Shown: positions 8,080-19,330, numbered from the stretch's first letter. The stretch: DNA of 64,000 nucleotides from Mesorhizobium sp. NFR06 (GCF_900115245.1 NZ_FOVT01000008.1:62001-126000); one strand, 5' to 3'. Made by a program: numbers and translations. The notes: generated by a model not told the origin, from the letters alone.

Positions 8080-11000
8080 TCAGCGCGAGACGAAGCAGTT
8101 GCCCCCGGCCGCCTTGTAGCTGGTGCAGAGCGCGATGGCGTCGTTGCGCGACTTCGCCGGAACGCGAACACGGTAGAACGTGCCCTTGCCCGCGACTTCC
8201 GCCTTGACGATGCTGGCGGTACGGCCCGAAAGCACGCTGGCGTAGCGGCGCTGTAGATCCTGATAGGTCGACTGCGCGCTTTCTACCGTCGGCTGCGAGG
8301 CGATCTGCATCGACCATGAGCCGCTGCCGGCGGCCGCTGCCGGATCGATCGAGGCGACCTGGTCCGGCTTGACCTCGCCGACGATGTCGACCGGCTGGTC
8401 GGACGGGCGCGCCGGCGCCACCGGCACCGTTGCCGGCGTGTCCGCCGACTGCGCCTTGGCTTCTGTCTTCTTTGCGGGCTTCACCGGCTTGACGGTCGCG
8501 GCATCGGCCTGGTCGGCGTCGGAAGCCAGGGTTCCCGTCTGCTGGCCGTCGGAGGTCGGCGCGACATGCTGCGGCGCCGGATCGCTCGGCTCGGCCGCCG
8601 CGACCTTCGGCGCGACCGGGGCCGGATCCTCGCGCGGCACCAGCGAGCCGTCAGGCTTCACCATCATGGTCTTCACCTTGCGCGGCGCGACGGCGACGAC
8701 GTCGTTGTTGGCCCCGTTGTCGGCATCCTGCTGCAGCACCTGGGCAATGCGGTCTTCCGACTTCGGCGCCGATGCTGCCGGCTGCGCGCTTGCCGGCGCG
8801 GCTGGCTGAGCGCTTTCGGGCGCAGCCGCTTGCGCGACGCCAGGCAACGCTGAGCCTGGATTGTCGGCGGTATCGGCGCCGGCTGCGGCGTCGGTGTTGC
8901 CGGGCGAAAGATCGACCACGCGGCTCTGCTGCGGTTCCTTCGATGCCAGGTCCACGGGCTGCTCGGTCGTGTTCACCAGCTTCTGTTGCACAGGCTCGGT
9001 GGGCTTGGTTGCGCCGCCGCCCTTGGCGACCGCGTCATAAACCTTGTTGTCCTGGTTGGGCACCACCGTGCCGCCCGGATTTTCGGGCTTCACCTTGATC
9101 GGCGAATTGTCGGCCTTGACGATCACCGGAGCCTCGCTGCCGCCCTTGCCGCCGAAGGAGAAGGCCAGGGCGCCAAGGCCGCCGAGAACCACCACTGCGC
9201 CGACCAGTGCCGCCATCGTCGTTCCGCGCCGGCGTGGCTGCGCCGCCTCGCGCTCGGCAAGCCCTGGGATCGCCATCGCCTCTTCGAGCTCGGGATCGTA
9301 ATCGAGCTCATCGGTGGCGAAAGCGTCCGCCTGCGAAACCGGCCGGCTGCCAGGCAGGTCGTCGGCGTCGTAACCGTTCGCGGCGGCAAACGAAGCCGGG
9401 GCGACCGGAGCGGCCGGCGCCTCGGCGCGCAAGTCGCGGCGGTCGTAGCCGTTGAAGCCGCCCCTGTAGGATTCGTCGTCATAGCCCCGGTTCTGCACCG
9501 GCGCCGACGCGATCTCGGTCGCGTTCATGTCGGTGAGCAGGGTGGCGAATTCCGCATCGAGATCGTCGTAGGCGGCCGCCGACGGCTGATCCTCCTCGAA
9601 GCTGAGCTCCGGAATGTCTAGGTCGTCCGCGAGCGCGACCACGCGCTCCGGCACGTCGACCGTCTCGACATCCGGCATGTCGTCCTGCTGGCGGGGCTCC
9701 GGCGGAGTGGTCTGCGCCGGCTTGGCATAGGCGGAATGATCGATTGCCGGTTCGCTGCGATAGGCAGGCGCGGCCATCTGCGCGGGCGCCGAGGGCGCCG
9801 GCTGTGCGGCAAAGGAAGCTTGCACCGCGGGAGCGGAGGTCGGGGTCGAACGGCTCCACGACTTGGCCGGTCCCGTAGACTGCGAATGCAGCCAATCGGA
9901 CGAACTTGCCTCAGACTTCGCCCTAGCGGCCGCTTGCTCGGCCTCGATGCTCTTGGCGAAAGCGGCTCCGAAAGCGTCGTCGTCGAATTCAATGCCGGAC
10001 TCAGTCTTGGCGGACACAGTCTTGCCTGACTCAGTCCGGGAAGACTCAGTCTTGGGCGAGACGGCAAAATCCTGATGATCGAGTTCGCCGGCGAGCAGGC
10101 CGTCCAGGCCGCTCTCGATCGGCTGAATGTCCTGGCCGTTCTGCGCGACCTGGTTCTCGTCGAGGTCCCAGTCGAGATCGTCGGCCGCGGGCTTCTCGCT
10201 TGGGTAGCTGTCAGATTGCGCAACCAGCCGTGGCGCCGGGACGGGCTCCTTGACGGTCGGCATCGGCCGCGCGGTCATGGCGCCGAGCAGCGCATTGAGC
10301 TCGTCTTCGAGGCTGCGCTCGCTGGCGGCCGGCTTGACCGGCTCGACGGCGGCGACCGGCGGCACCGGAGCAGCGACGACGGGAGCCGGCTCGGCCACGG
10401 TGGGCTGCGACGCGGCGGCGGGCTCGACGGCCGGAGCTTGCGGCTCCTCGTTCAGCGCATCGCGGAAGCTCAGTTCGAAATCATCCTCAAGCGAAAGCGC
10501 GGCGGCATATTCGGGCGCGACGAACTCGGGCTCGGCGGCAAAGTGCGCCGTCTCCACAGGCGCCTCGACCATCGGTGCCCGCTCGTCTTCGAGCGACAGC
10601 TCCGGCTCATGAAAATCCTGGTCCTTGCCGTGATCCATGTCCTCGCCGATATCCATATCGGCATCGGTCGCCGCCTGGTCGGCATGACCGGCAAAATCAT
10701 CTTCGGAAATCATCGGATCGGTCGCGTAAGCTTCGACCGGCTCGACGGCCTGCGCATGCTGCTCCGGCTTGTGGGTCTCGAACGACAGCTCGTCTTCGAG
10801 CGACATCTGGACCGCATTGTCGAAATCGGCGTCGAACGCCTCTTCGCTCGCCGCCTGCACAGCCTCGACGGCGTCCTGGCGGGCGGCAGCCGGTTCGCGA
10901 TATTCAAGGTCGGCTGGCTCGTCGTCGTCGAGCTGGAAATCCTGGTCCAGCGAAGCCGCCATTTCCTGATCGATCGCAAGATCGTCTTCGGGCGCCGAGA

Positions 11001-11505
11001 CATCGAGCGAACTGGCGATCGCCTTGTCGAAATCGTCGTCGAAAGCGACTTCCGGCTCAGAGGCGAATTCCGGCTCTGGCGACGGTTGCGGCGCGGGAGC
11101 GAAATCCGGCTCCGGTGCGCGAGCCACGGCGAAATCGGCGTGATCCGCCGCATCGTCGAACACGAAATCCTGTTCGAAGGACGCTGTAAGCTCGTCGTCA
11201 TTCGCGGCGACGCCGGCGGCCTCGAAGGTCGGCTCTTTGCTGATCTGGTGCACGATAGCCTGCTGAGGGACCGGCGCGCTCTCCTCGGCGGAATCGAAAT
11301 CGCCCATCAACTCCTTCTCGAGGTCGATGTCGAAGTCATTCTCCTCCGCGGCCTGATCGGCCGGCGTGCCCTTCTCGACCGCAGGGGTCGGCTGCCTTAC
11401 GGGCTGGCGAGGGTCGAAGCCCATGATCCGGGTCAGTTCCGCGAACGGATCATCATCGGCGATGTCGCTATGGCCGGCTACTTTCAGCGGGGTTCTGTCT
11501 GCCAT
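8080..11505 (-). CDS. Large SPOR-domain envelope protein
   Basis: A 1141-residue protein. Residues 1-750 are strongly acidic, low-complexity and probably disordered, with many repeated short motifs built on SLEDE, FDDDFD and SFE. A single membrane span (AALVGAVVVLGGLGALAFSF) lies near residues 762-782 after an RRRG stretch, so the long acidic part should be cytoplasmic. A Pro/Ala-rich periplasmic linker leads to a C-terminal SPOR domain (about residues 1062-1141), which in other proteins binds denuded septal peptidoglycan. This suggests an envelope or division role. A similarly placed SPOR protein upstream of nagZ is common in Rhizobiales; the very long acidic cytoplasmic arm is unusual in length. 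Confidence 0.85.
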   Translation of the reverse strand: MADRTPLKVAGHSDIADDDPFAELTRIMGFDPRQPVRQPTPAVEKGTPADQAAEENDFDIDLEKELMGDFDSAEESAPVPQQAIVHQISKEPTFEAAGVAANDDELTASFEQDFVFDDAADHADFAVARAPEPDFAPAPQPSPEPEFASEPEVAFDDDFDKAIASSLDVSAPEDDLAIDQEMAASLDQDFQLDDDEPADLEYREPAAARQDAVEAVQAASEEAFDADFDNAVQMSLEDELSFETHKPEQHAQAVEPVEAYATDPMISEDDFAGHADQAATDADMDIGEDMDHGKDQDFHEPELSLEDERAPMVEAPVETAHFAAEPEFVAPEYAAALSLEDDFELSFRDALNEEPQAPAVEPAAASQPTVAEPAPVVAAPVPPVAAVEPVKPAASERSLEDELNALLGAMTARPMPTVKEPVPAPRLVAQSDSYPSEKPAADDLDWDLDENQVAQNGQDIQPIESGLDGLLAGELDHQDFAVSPKTESSRTESGKTVSAKTESGIEFDDDAFGAAFAKSIEAEQAAARAKSEASSSDWLHSQSTGPAKSWSRSTPTSAPAVQASFAAQPAPSAPAQMAAPAYRSEPAIDHSAYAKPAQTTPPEPRQQDDMPDVETVDVPERVVALADDLDIPELSFEEDQPSAAAYDDLDAEFATLLTDMNATEIASAPVQNRGYDDESYRGGFNGYDRRDLRAEAPAAPVAPASFAAANGYDADDLPGSRPVSQADAFATDELDYDPELEEAMAIPGLAEREAAQPRRRGTTMAALVGAVVVLGGLGALAFSFGGKGGSEAPVIVKADNSPIKVKPENPGGTVVPNQDNKVYDAVAKGGGATKPTEPVQQKLVNTTEQPVDLASKEPQQSRVVDLSPGNTDAAAGADTADNPGSALPGVAQAAAPESAQPAAPASAQPAASAPKSEDRIAQVLQQDADNGANNDVVAVAPRKVKTMMVKPDGSLVPREDPAPVAPKVAAAEPSDPAPQHVAPTSDGQQTGTLASDADQADAATVKPVKPAKKTEAKAQSADTPATVPVAPARPSDQPVDIVGEVKPDQVASIDPAAAAGSGSWSMQIASQPTVESAQSTYQDLQRRYASVLSGRTASIVKAEVAGKGTFYRVRVPAKSRNDAIALCTSYKAAGGNCFVSR

Positions 11506-11608
11506 TATTGTTCCCGAACTCGCACAAAGTCGGACGCCATGGACGTCGCGCAGGGTTGGCCCTTACCAGCGCAATGTGGGCAAAAGGTGACAGGTGTTTT
11601 AGTTAAAC

Positions 11609-13366
11609 CTAACGCATTTCGATCGGCGCGTCTGCCCCGATCAGCGTCAGGCCGGAGGTCAAAACATCCGAAACAGCCTGCACCAGCCCTAGTCTGGCAT
11701 AAGTTGATTCTCGGTCGTTAACCTTAACAAAACGTAAGTCCTGGTTATCGTTGCCGCGATTCCATTGCGCGTGGAAGCCGGAAGCCAGGTCGTAGAGGTA
11801 GAATGCGAGCCGGTGCGGCTCCAGCGAAAGCGCCGCGGATTCGATCAGCCGCGGGTATTCAGCCAGCTTCCGGATCAGCGCGATTTCACCTTCGTCGGTC
11901 AGCGCCGCGACGGAGGCCTTGAGCCGGTTGCGATCGAAATTCGCCTCGCCAAGCTGCTCGCTCGCCTGCCGGAAAACCGAATGGCAGCGCGCCGAAGCAT
12001 ATTGGACGTAGAACACCGGATTGTCTTTCGACTGCTCGGTGACCTTGGCGAAGTCGAAATCGAGCGGCGCGTCGTTCTTGCGGTAAAGCATCATGAACCG
12101 AACCGCATCGCGGCCGACCTCTTCGATCACGTCTCGCAATGTGACGAAATTGCCGGCCCGTTTGCCCATGCGCACAGGCTCGCCATCGCGAAACAGCTTC
12201 ACCAGCTGGCACAGCAGAACCGTGAGCTTGACCGTATCGCCGGCAACCGCGCGCGCCAGCGCCTCGAGCCGTTTCACATAGCCGCCATGGTCGGCGCCCA
12301 GCACATAGATCAGGTCGACGAAGCCGCGCTCGACCTTGTCCTTCAGGTAGGCAACGTCAGCGGCGAAATAGGTGAAGGTGCCGTCGGACTTTACCAGCGC
12401 CCGGTCCATGTCGTCGCCGACCGCCGTCGAGCGGAACAGCGTCTGCTCGCGGTCTTCCCAGTCGTCCGGCTTCTCGCCCTTCGGCGGCGGCAGCTTGCCC
12501 TTGTAGATGTGACCCTTCAGCGTCAGGTCGGCGATCGCCGCGCGGATCTTCTTCGCATTGTCGGCATGCAGCGTGCGCTCGGAGAAGAACACGTCGTGAT
12601 GCACGTTGAGCAGCGCCAGATCCTCGCGGATCATCGCCATCATCGCATCGATGGCGCGATCCTTGACGATCGCCAGCGCCTCCTCATCCGGCATCTGCAG
12701 CAGGCCGCGGCCGAATTCCTTGGCCAGCGCCTGACCGACCGGGATCAGATAATCGCCCGGATAATAGCCGGACGGGATCTCGCCGATGTCGTCGCCAAGC
12801 GCTTCGCGGTAACGCAACAAGACCGAGCGGCCAAGCACGTCGATCTGACCGCCCGCGTCGTTGATGACATATTCCTTGGTCACGTCGTAGCCGGCGAAGG
12901 CCATCAAGTTTGCCAGCGCGTCGCCGACCACCGCGCCGCGGCAATGGCCGACATGGAGCGGACCGGTTGGATTCGCCGAGACATATTCGACATTGGCCTT
13001 GCGGCGGCCGCCGATCGCCGAGCGGCCATAGTCGCGCCCCTCGCCGATGATTGCTGCCAGATGCCTGTGCCAGAATGCGTCCTTGAGCCTGAGATTGACA
13101 AAGCCCGGCCCGGCGACGTCGGCCGAAGCGATGTCGGCATCGGCGCGCAACGCTTCGGCCAGCTTCTCGGCAAGCGCGCGCGGGTTCTGCCCGGTGGGCT
13201 TGGCCAGCATCATTGCCGCATTGGTGGCGAGGTCACCGTGGCTGGCGTCGCGCGGCGGTTCGACGGTGACGCGCGCCAGATCCGGTGAGGCGCCATCCTT
13301 GTCCTTCAGGTCGAGGGCTTCGACGGCCTTTATGATCCGCGCGTTGAAATCGGCGAAGATATTCAT
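11609..13366 (-). CDS. argS: Arginine--tRNA ligase
   Basis: A 585-residue class I aminoacyl-tRNA synthetase for arginine. The HIGH-type motif is in [18 protein letters not shown] near residue 135; the KMSKS position is replaced by [11 protein letters not shown] near residue 400, as is normal for many ArgRS that lack canonical KMSKS. The C-terminal helical anticodon-binding domain follows. It lies 103 bp upstream of the SPOR gene and 60 bp downstream of the dGTPase-like gene, all on one strand. Confidence 0.97.
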   Translation of the reverse strand: MNIFADFNARIIKAVEALDLKDKDGASPDLARVTVEPPRDASHGDLATNAAMMLAKPTGQNPRALAEKLAEALRADADIASADVAGPGFVNLRLKDAFWHRHLAAIIGEGRDYGRSAIGGRRKANVEYVSANPTGPLHVGHCRGAVVGDALANLMAFAGYDVTKEYVINDAGGQIDVLGRSVLLRYREALGDDIGEIPSGYYPGDYLIPVGQALAKEFGRGLLQMPDEEALAIVKDRAIDAMMAMIREDLALLNVHHDVFFSERTLHADNAKKIRAAIADLTLKGHIYKGKLPPPKGEKPDDWEDREQTLFRSTAVGDDMDRALVKSDGTFTYFAADVAYLKDKVERGFVDLIYVLGADHGGYVKRLEALARAVAGDTVKLTVLLCQLVKLFRDGEPVRMGKRAGNFVTLRDVIEEVGRDAVRFMMLYRKNDAPLDFDFAKVTEQSKDNPVFYVQYASARCHSVFRQASEQLGEANFDRNRLKASVAALTDEGEIALIRKLAEYPRLIESAALSLEPHRLAFYLYDLASGFHAQWNRGNDNQDLRFVKVNDRESTYARLGLVQAVSDVLTSGLTLIGADAPIEMR

Positions 13367-13426
13367 TGGAAATGCTCTGGGCTTAAGAGGCGACCGGCCG
13401 CATGGCCGGCAAAATCGAGGCCCGCC

Positions 13427-14656
13427 CTAGCTCAAATCGGGCGTATGGTCAAACAGACGCCGATGTTCCTTCAGCGCGTAGGTGTCGGTCATGCCGGCCA
13501 GGAAGTCGGCGACGCTGCGCGCCTTGATGCGATCCGCGGCCCTGTCGAGCCCTTCGCGCCAGCCGTCGGGCATGGCGCGCGGATCGGCGAAATAAACGTC
13601 GAACAGCTCACGAACAATGCGCTCGGCGTCGGCTCGCACCCGCATCACCTCGGGGTGGCGGTAAAGATGCTTGTAAAGAAAAGCCTTCAATTCTTTTTCG
13701 GCCGCAGCCATGCCCGCTGAAAAGGTGACCAGGGTTTCGCCCGCCGTCCGCACCGCATCGGCGCTGTCCGGCTTGAGGCGCGCGATATTGGCGGCGGTCG
13801 ATGCGATGACGTCCTCGACCATCAAGGTGATCTGCCGGCGCAGCAGCTCGTGACCGGTGCGGACGTCGTCGAGCTGGGGATAGCGGGCGCGCACGCCCTG
13901 CAGGATCGAACCCGGCAGGCCGACCTCGCCCAGCATGTCCAGCGTCAGCAGGCCGGCGCGCAGGCCGTCGTCGATGTCATGGGTGTTGTAGGCGATGTCG
14001 TCGGCGATCGCGGCGCATTGCGCCTCGATGCCGGCGAAGCGGTCGAGCTCGAGGTCATGCAGCTCCGAATAGTCGCGGATCGCTTGCGGCACCGGACCCT
14101 TGAGCCCCTTGCCGCTGGCGTCGGTCAGCGGACCATTGTGCTTGACCAGCCCTTCCAGCGTTTCCCAGGTGAGATTCAGCCCGTCGAATTCGGCATAGCG
14201 CCGCTCGAGCCGCGTGACCACGCGCAGCGACTGCGCGTTGTGATCGAAGCCGCCCCAGGCGGCCATTTTTTCGTTGAGCGCGTCCTCGCCGGTATGGCCA
14301 AACGGCGTGTGGCCAAAATCATGGACAAGGGCCACGGCCTCGGCGAGATCCTCGTCACCGCGCACTGCCCGCGCCAGCGCGCGCGCGATCTGGGCAACCT
14401 CGATCGAATGTGTCAGCCGCGTGCGGTAGTGATCGCCCTCATGCGCGACGAACACCTGAGTTTTATGCTTCAGCCGGCGAAAGGCGGTGGAATGGATGAT
14501 GCGGTCGCGGTCGCGCTGGAACGGTGTTCGGGTCGGGCTTTCGGCCTCATCGAACAGGCGACCGCGAGAGCGCGCCGGGTCGCAGGCATAGACGGCGCGG
14601 GGCCGATCGCCGAACCCGATGTCGCCGAGAGCATCCTTGCCGTGCCGCTCGTCCAT
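13427..14656 (-). CDS. dgt: dGTP triphosphohydrolase-like HD-domain protein
   Basis: A 409-residue HD-superfamily phosphohydrolase of the deoxyguanosinetriphosphate triphosphohydrolase-like family, which splits dNTPs into nucleoside and triphosphate. The first metal His lies in [15 protein letters not shown] and the HD doublet in [14 protein letters not shown] near residue 118, with a later Asp in [13 protein letters not shown] place the start at 14654-14656 (MDERHGK); a 54-residue upstream extension has no protein-like character and runs into the promoter region of the divergent Fe-S carrier gene. Confidence 0.9.
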   Translation of the reverse strand: MDERHGKDALGDIGFGDRPRAVYACDPARSRGRLFDEAESPTRTPFQRDRDRIIHSTAFRRLKHKTQVFVAHEGDHYRTRLTHSIEVAQIARALARAVRGDEDLAEAVALVHDFGHTPFGHTGEDALNEKMAAWGGFDHNAQSLRVVTRLERRYAEFDGLNLTWETLEGLVKHNGPLTDASGKGLKGPVPQAIRDYSELHDLELDRFAGIEAQCAAIADDIAYNTHDIDDGLRAGLLTLDMLGEVGLPGSILQGVRARYPQLDDVRTGHELLRRQITLMVEDVIASTAANIARLKPDSADAVRTAGETLVTFSAGMAAAEKELKAFLYKHLYRHPEVMRVRADAERIVRELFDVYFADPRAMPDGWREGLDRAADRIKARSVADFLAGMTDTYALKEHRRLFDHTPDLS

Positions 14657-14726
14657 TGACCCACCAGTTGACTTGGCCCCGCCTGCTTCATACCTATCAT
14701 GTGAAACCGAAAGCAAGGTGACGCCG

Positions 14727-15074
14727 ATGGGCGCGGATGCAAAGACTGCCATGAAGGTCGATATGACCGACGCCGCGGCAAAGCGGATCGCCAGGATTGT
14801 TGCCGGCGAACCGGGCAAGACGGCGCTGCGCGTCTCGGTCGAAGGCGGCGGCTGCTCTGGCTTTTCCTACAAATTCGACCTCGTTGGCGACCGCAACGAT
14901 GACGACGTCGCCATCGAGAAGGACGGCGCGACTATCCTGATCGATGACCTGTCTTTGGTCTATATGGGCGGCTCGGTGATCGACTTCGTCGACGACCTGA
15001 TGGGCCAGTCCTTCCAGATCAGGAACCCGAACGCGGTCGCTTCCTGCGGCTGCGGCACCAGCTTCTCCATCTGA
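14727..15074 (+). CDS. erpA: A-type iron-sulfur cluster carrier (HesB/IscA/ErpA family)
   Basis: A 115-residue carrier that passes Fe-S clusters to apoproteins. The three conserved cysteines are present: one in [11 protein letters not shown] near residue 41 and two in the C-terminal CGCGTSF. The start at 14727 gives the usual family length; upstream in-frame codons lie inside the divergent promoter region. ErpA versus other A-type carriers cannot be separated from sequence alone. It is divergent from the dgt gene with about 70 bp between starts. Possible clients in the window include IlvD and the 2Fe-2S hydroxylase subunit. Confidence 0.88.
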   Translation: MGADAKTAMKVDMTDAAAKRIARIVAGEPGKTALRVSVEGGGCSGFSYKFDLVGDRNDDDVAIEKDGATILIDDLSLVYMGGSVIDFVDDLMGQSFQIRNPNAVASCGCGTSFSI

Positions 15075-15225
15075 CCGGCTGAAACTTCCCGGGCTTGCAA
15101 CGGCGCAAACGCCCCGCCGCATGTGCCATGGCAGGAATGCGGACGGACGACCTTTCTAAAGGCCGGCGCAGGCAATACGATCGGCTTCGTCGAACGCCTT
15201 TTGTCCGAACAGCATCGAGGCCTGC

Positions 15226-16020
15226 ATGAAGATCGTCACCTGGAACATCAACGGCGTTCGCGCCCGCATCGGCAACCTTACTCATTGGCTGACCGAGAGC
15301 GCGCCGGAAATCGTGTGCCTGCAGGAGATCAAGACGGTCGACGACCAGTTCCCGCGCGCCGAGGTCGAGGCGCTGGGCTATAATGTCGAGACCAACGGCC
15401 AGAAGAGCTTCAACGGCGTCGCCATCCTGTCGAAGCTTCCTTTCGACGAGGTCAACCGCGGCCTGCCCGGCGACGACGCGGATGATCATGCCCGCTTCAT
15501 CGAAGGCGTCTTTTCGACCGACAAGGGCGCCTTGCGCGTCGCTTCGCTCTATTTGCCGAACGGCAATCCGATCGACGATGAGCGGAAGTTTTCCTACAAG
15601 CTGGCCTGGATGGACAGGCTGGAGCGGTGGGCGGAAGACCGGCTGCGCCTGGAAGAGGCGCTGGTGTTGGCCGGCGACTACAATGTCATTCCGGAGCCCG
15701 TCGACGCCCGCTTTCCCGAGAACTGGGTCCGTGACGCGCTGTTCCAGCCGCAGACGAGGCAGGCCCTCCGCCGGCTGAAGAATCTCGGCTTCACCGAAGC
15801 GGTGCGCGCCGTCACCGACGCGGCCGGCGTGTACACCTTCTGGGATTATCAGGCCGGCGCCTGGCAGAAGAACAACGGCATCCGCATCGACCACCTCTTG
15901 CTCTCGCCGGAAGCCGCCGACCGTTTCTCGTCGGCGTCGGTGGAAAAGCACGTCCGCGCCTGGGAAAAGCCTTCCGACCACGTGCCGGTCGCGATCGATC
16001 TCAGCCTGCAGCCGGCCTGA
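15226..16020 (+). CDS. xthA: Exodeoxyribonuclease III
   Basis: A 264-residue AP endonuclease/3'-exonuclease of base-excision repair. The family blocks are in order: TWNINGVRAR at the N-terminus, LQEIKTVDDQFP with the metal-binding Glu, GDYNVIPEP with Asp/Asn of the active site, and C-terminal NGIRIDHLL and KPSDHVPVAIDL with the catalytic Asp-His. Length matches ExoIII of alphaproteobacteria. It follows erpA by 151 bp on the same strand. Confidence 0.95.
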   Translation: MKIVTWNINGVRARIGNLTHWLTESAPEIVCLQEIKTVDDQFPRAEVEALGYNVETNGQKSFNGVAILSKLPFDEVNRGLPGDDADDHARFIEGVFSTDKGALRVASLYLPNGNPIDDERKFSYKLAWMDRLERWAEDRLRLEEALVLAGDYNVIPEPVDARFPENWVRDALFQPQTRQALRRLKNLGFTEAVRAVTDAAGVYTFWDYQAGAWQKNNGIRIDHLLLSPEAADRFSSASVEKHVRAWEKPSDHVPVAIDLSLQPA

Positions 16021-16095
16021 GAAGTTTCGCGCTTCTACACTGGACCCAGATATCGCCACAAATCCCGTCTTTGATATGGATGCTGTGGGGGTTGA

Positions 16096-16386
16096 ATGGC
16101 GATCCGATTTCTTGTCTTGCCGGTCGGCCTTGCTTTGGCGCTTGCCGCGCCAACGGCGGTGCTCGCCGCACCAACCTGTCTTGCCAACGGCAAGTCCTTC
16201 AATGTCGGCGAAACGGCATGCCTGACGCTGGCCGGCGAGAGCCATCTCGCCCGCTGCGACATGGTTCTCAACAACACGTCCTGGACCAGGATCAAGGACG
16301 ACTGTCCGGGAAACGCGCCAAAACCGCATCCGACGTCGATGTCCCCGACGCCCGGCCCGGCGCCGACGGAGCCGACCGAGAAGTGA
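16096..16386 (+). CDS. Small secreted cysteine-containing protein
   Basis: A 96-residue protein of unknown function. A clear Sec signal peptide (hydrophobic residues 5-22, cleavage likely after AVLAA near residue 25) is followed by a short mature domain with four cysteines, which could form two disulfides in the periplasm, and a Pro/Thr/Ser-rich tail. The ATG is preceded by GGGGGTTGA, a plausible ribosome-binding site. It lies between xthA and an intergenic palindromic element. Confidence 0.7.
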   Translation: MAIRFLVLPVGLALALAAPTAVLAAPTCLANGKSFNVGETACLTLAGESHLARCDMVLNNTSWTRIKDDCPGNAPKPHPTSMSPTPGPAPTEPTEK

Positions 16387-16398
16387 GGCGCTGCTGAT

Positions 16399-16547
16399 CT
16401 CCTCCTTGAGGGGGAGATGTCGCCGAAGGCGACAGAGGGGGTCACTTCAGCTGCCGCATCCTTGAACCGGGCTGGCGCTTCACGCGAAACGACCCCTCCG
16501 GCCGTTTCGCGGCCATCTCCCCCTCGAGCGGGGAGATTGTCCGGCGC
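16399..16547. repeat. Long intergenic palindromic element
   Basis: The left half contains GAGGGGGAGATGTCGCC and GACAGAGGGGGTC; the right half contains ACGACCCCTCCGGCCG and GGCCATCTCCCCCTCGAGC. The two halves are largely complementary and would fold into a long two-part hairpin. It fills the gap between two convergent genes and could act as a bidirectional terminator. Elements with this CTCCCCCT/AGGGGGAG signature are frequent in Rhizobiales intergenic regions. Confidence 0.75.
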
Positions 16548-17375
16548 TTACTGATCGCCGTTATTGCCCTTGGTCAGGATATCGTCGGCGAGCGAGATCG
16601 CGGTACGGCGATCGGCCTCGCCGGCGGCGGCGAAAGCCTCTTCCTGCATGTTGCGGATCCAGGGCTGGTCGGCGGGCGGAGCCCGCTCCAGCGCCGCCGT
16701 CATCATCGCCAGGCCGCGCACGACCTTGCCGCTCTGGAACAGCAGGTTGCCGAGCGTCGCCTGCGCGCCGGCATGGCCTTTCTCGGCCGCCAGCTGCAGC
16801 CAGCGGCCGGCCTGCTTGACGCTGGCCTTCACGCCGCCCTCGCCCTTGAGGAACATCCGGCCGATCTCGAACTGGGCGTTCGGATTGCGGTAGTTGGCGG
16901 CGGCGCGCATGTAATATTCCTGCGCCGCGACGTCGTTCTCCTCGACCGGCGTGCCGGGAATGCCCTTGCGCAGATAATCGCCGAGCGCCACCAAGGCGTC
17001 CGACACATAGCTTTCTTCCGGCGAGCCCGGCTCGACATCCTGGTCGACGATCTCCGAAAAAAACTTGAAGGCGGCATAGTCGTCGCGCGTCACGCCGTCG
17101 CCTTCGGCATACATGCGCGCGAGCTTCCAGGTGGCGCCGATCTGGCCGTTCTCGGCGGCGTATTTATAGGCCTCGACCGCCTGGTCCTTATGACCGCTCT
17201 TGTAAGCCGAAAAACCGAATTGGAACACCGCCCACGGGCTCGACTGCGGCTTCACGCCGGTCTTGTCGTCGAACACCTTGTCGTCGAAGGCCATGGCCTG
17301 CCCGGCGGCGCCCAAGGTCGCAAGAGCGACCAGTGCCGAAAAGACAGATGACCTCAACACCTCAGATGTCCGCAT
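16548..17375 (-). CDS. exoR: Exopolysaccharide production regulator ExoR (Sel1 repeats)
   Basis: A 275-residue exported Sel1-repeat protein. A signal peptide covers about residues 1-29 (ending GQAMA-F). Helical repeats are visible, for example [36 protein letters not shown] and [16 protein letters not shown]. In Sinorhizobium, periplasmic ExoR binds and restrains the ExoS sensor kinase and so controls succinoglycan and flagella; the same role is inferred here. Its start overlaps the ilvD stop by 14 bp, so it may be co-transcribed with ilvD. No exoS/chvI genes are in the window. Confidence 0.88.
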   Translation of the reverse strand: MRTSEVLRSSVFSALVALATLGAAGQAMAFDDKVFDDKTGVKPQSSPWAVFQFGFSAYKSGHKDQAVEAYKYAAENGQIGATWKLARMYAEGDGVTRDDYAAFKFFSEIVDQDVEPGSPEESYVSDALVALGDYLRKGIPGTPVEENDVAAQEYYMRAAANYRNPNAQFEIGRMFLKGEGGVKASVKQAGRWLQLAAEKGHAGAQATLGNLLFQSGKVVRGLAMMTAALERAPPADQPWIRNMQEEAFAAAGEADRRTAISLADDILTKGNNGDQ

Positions 17376-19086
17376 AGCAGTGCGTTTCTTTGGCCGCGCC
17401 CGGATGGGTCACCGCGCCGTCGCGGGCCGACCCTACGGTCTGCGCATATTTCCAGATCGCGCCCGACTGATAGTCGGTCTTGCGCGCCTTCCAATTCTTT
17501 GCCCGGGCCGCCAGTTCGGCGTCGGACAGAGCCACTTTGATCGTGCCTTTCACGGCGTCGATCGAGATCACGTCGCCATCCTTGATCAGCCCGATCGGCC
17601 CGCCGACCGCCGCCTCCGGCCCGACATGGCCGATGCAGAAGCCGCGCGTGGCGCCGGAGAAGCGTCCGTCGGTGATCAACGCCACCTTGCCGCCCATGCC
17701 CTGGCCGTAGAGTGCGGCCGTCGTCGACAGCATCTCGCGCATGCCGGGACCGCCGCGCGGCCCCTCGTAGCGGATGACGAGAACCTCGCCTTCCCTGTAG
17801 TTGCGCTGCGTGACCGCTTCGAAGCACTCCTCTTCCGAATCGAAGCAACGCGCCGGACCTGAGAATTTCAGTTCCGACATGCCCGCGACCTTCACGATCG
17901 CGCCTTCGGGGGCAAGGTTGCCCTTCAAGCCCACAACGCCGCCTGTCTTGGTGATCGGCCGATTGGCGGGACGCACAACATCCTGGCTTTCATTCCAGGA
18001 AACGTGCTCCATATTTTCGGCCAAAGTGCGGCCAGTGACTGTCATGCAGTCGCCATGCAGATAGCCATGGTCGAGCAGCGTTTTCATCAGCAGCGGAATG
18101 CCGCCGGCCTCGAACATGTCCTTGGCGACATATTTGCCGCCCGGCTTGAGGTCGGCGATATAGGGCGTCTTCTCGAAGATCGCGGCCACGTCGAAAAGGT
18201 CGAACTTGATGCCGGCCTCATGCGCGATCGCCGGCAGGTGAAGTGCCGCATTGGTCGAACCGCCGGTGGCGGACACCACTGTCGCCGCGTTCTCCAGCGC
18301 CTTGCGCGTGATGATGTCGCGCGGCCGGATGTTCTTGGCGATCAGCTCCATGACCTTCTCGCCGGCGGCGAAATTGAAGCGGTCGCGCATTTCGTAGGGT
18401 GCCGGCGCGCCGCAGGAATAGGGCAGCGCCAAACCAATTGCTTCAGCAACGGTCGCCATGGTGTTGGCGGTGAACTGGGCGCCGCAGGAGCCGGCCGACG
18501 GACACGCCGCCTGCTCGATCTCTAGCAAATCGGCATCGCTGATCGCGCCAACCGAATGCTGGCCGACCGCCTCGAAAACATCCTGCACGGTGATCTGCCG
18601 GCCGCGATAGCTGCCGGGCAGGATCGAGCCGCCATAGATGAAGATCGACGGCACGTTGAGGCGAACCATCGCCATCATCATGCCGGGCAGCGACTTGTCG
18701 CAGCCGGCCAGCCCGACAAGGGCATCATAGCAATGGCCGCGCATGGTGAGCTCGACCGAATCGGCGATCACCTCGCGCGACACCAGCGACGACTTCATGC
18801 CTTGATGGCCCATGGCGATGCCGTCGGTGACGGTGATGGTGCAGAACTCGCGTGGCGTGCCGTTGGCGGCCGCGACGCCCTTCTTCACCACTTGCGCCTG
18901 GCGCATCAGCGAGATGTTACAGGGCGCCGCTTCATTCCAGCAGCTGGCGACGCCGACCAAAGGCTGCGCGATCTCGGCGGCCGACAATCCCATGGCATAA
19001 AGGTACGAGCGATGCGGCGCACGGGCCGGACCTTCGGTCACATGGCGGCTGGGCAGCTTGGCCTTGGAGATTACCCTGGCGTTCAT
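17362..19086 (-). CDS. ilvD: Dihydroxy-acid dehydratase
   Basis: A 574-residue IlvD/Edd-family dehydratase, expected to convert 2,3-dihydroxy-isovalerate and its methyl homologue to the 2-oxo acids in valine and isoleucine synthesis. Fe-S cluster cysteines are visible in [11 protein letters not shown] (about residue 50), [10 protein letters not shown] (about 128) and [15 protein letters not shown] (about 195). I use the ATG at 19084-19086. The family also contains sugar-acid dehydratases, but the context offers no sugar genes. It overlaps exoR by 14 bp. Confidence 0.88.
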   Translation of the reverse strand: MNARVISKAKLPSRHVTEGPARAPHRSYLYAMGLSAAEIAQPLVGVASCWNEAAPCNISLMRQAQVVKKGVAAANGTPREFCTITVTDGIAMGHQGMKSSLVSREVIADSVELTMRGHCYDALVGLAGCDKSLPGMMMAMVRLNVPSIFIYGGSILPGSYRGRQITVQDVFEAVGQHSVGAISDADLLEIEQAACPSAGSCGAQFTANTMATVAEAIGLALPYSCGAPAPYEMRDRFNFAAGEKVMELIAKNIRPRDIITRKALENAATVVSATGGSTNAALHLPAIAHEAGIKFDLFDVAAIFEKTPYIADLKPGGKYVAKDMFEAGGIPLLMKTLLDHGYLHGDCMTVTGRTLAENMEHVSWNESQDVVRPANRPITKTGGVVGLKGNLAPEGAIVKVAGMSELKFSGPARCFDSEEECFEAVTQRNYREGEVLVIRYEGPRGGPGMREMLSTTAALYGQGMGGKVALITDGRFSGATRGFCIGHVGPEAAVGGPIGLIKDGDVISIDAVKGTIKVALSDAELAARAKNWKARKTDYQSGAIWKYAQTVGSARDGAVTHPGAAKETHCYADI

Positions 19087-19330
19087 ACTCGTCCTTGCCG
19101 CACACCCCGCGGCCGGTCCCATCGCCGGGCCAACCTGGCACGCATCCCGAGACCTATCTCGGGTGCTCCGGGTTTATGGCGGGAAATAGGCAGTTCCCTC
19201 AGCAAGTCTCTTAGCGCGGGGGTTGTTCATAAACTGTTGCCAAAACGTCACAATCGTAGCAGGCCCTATTTGCGCGGCGAATTTGCGACAGCGGGCCGGC
19301 GAGCCAGGTTGGGCCGGCAGCCGGGCAACA

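Noticed and set aside
10075..11721. 548-codon plus-strand frame
   Set aside because: Antisense to the acidic part of the SPOR protein; its composition mirrors the codon bias of that gene.
11765..13288. 507-codon plus-strand frame
   Set aside because: Entirely antisense to argS, which has all expected synthetase motifs.
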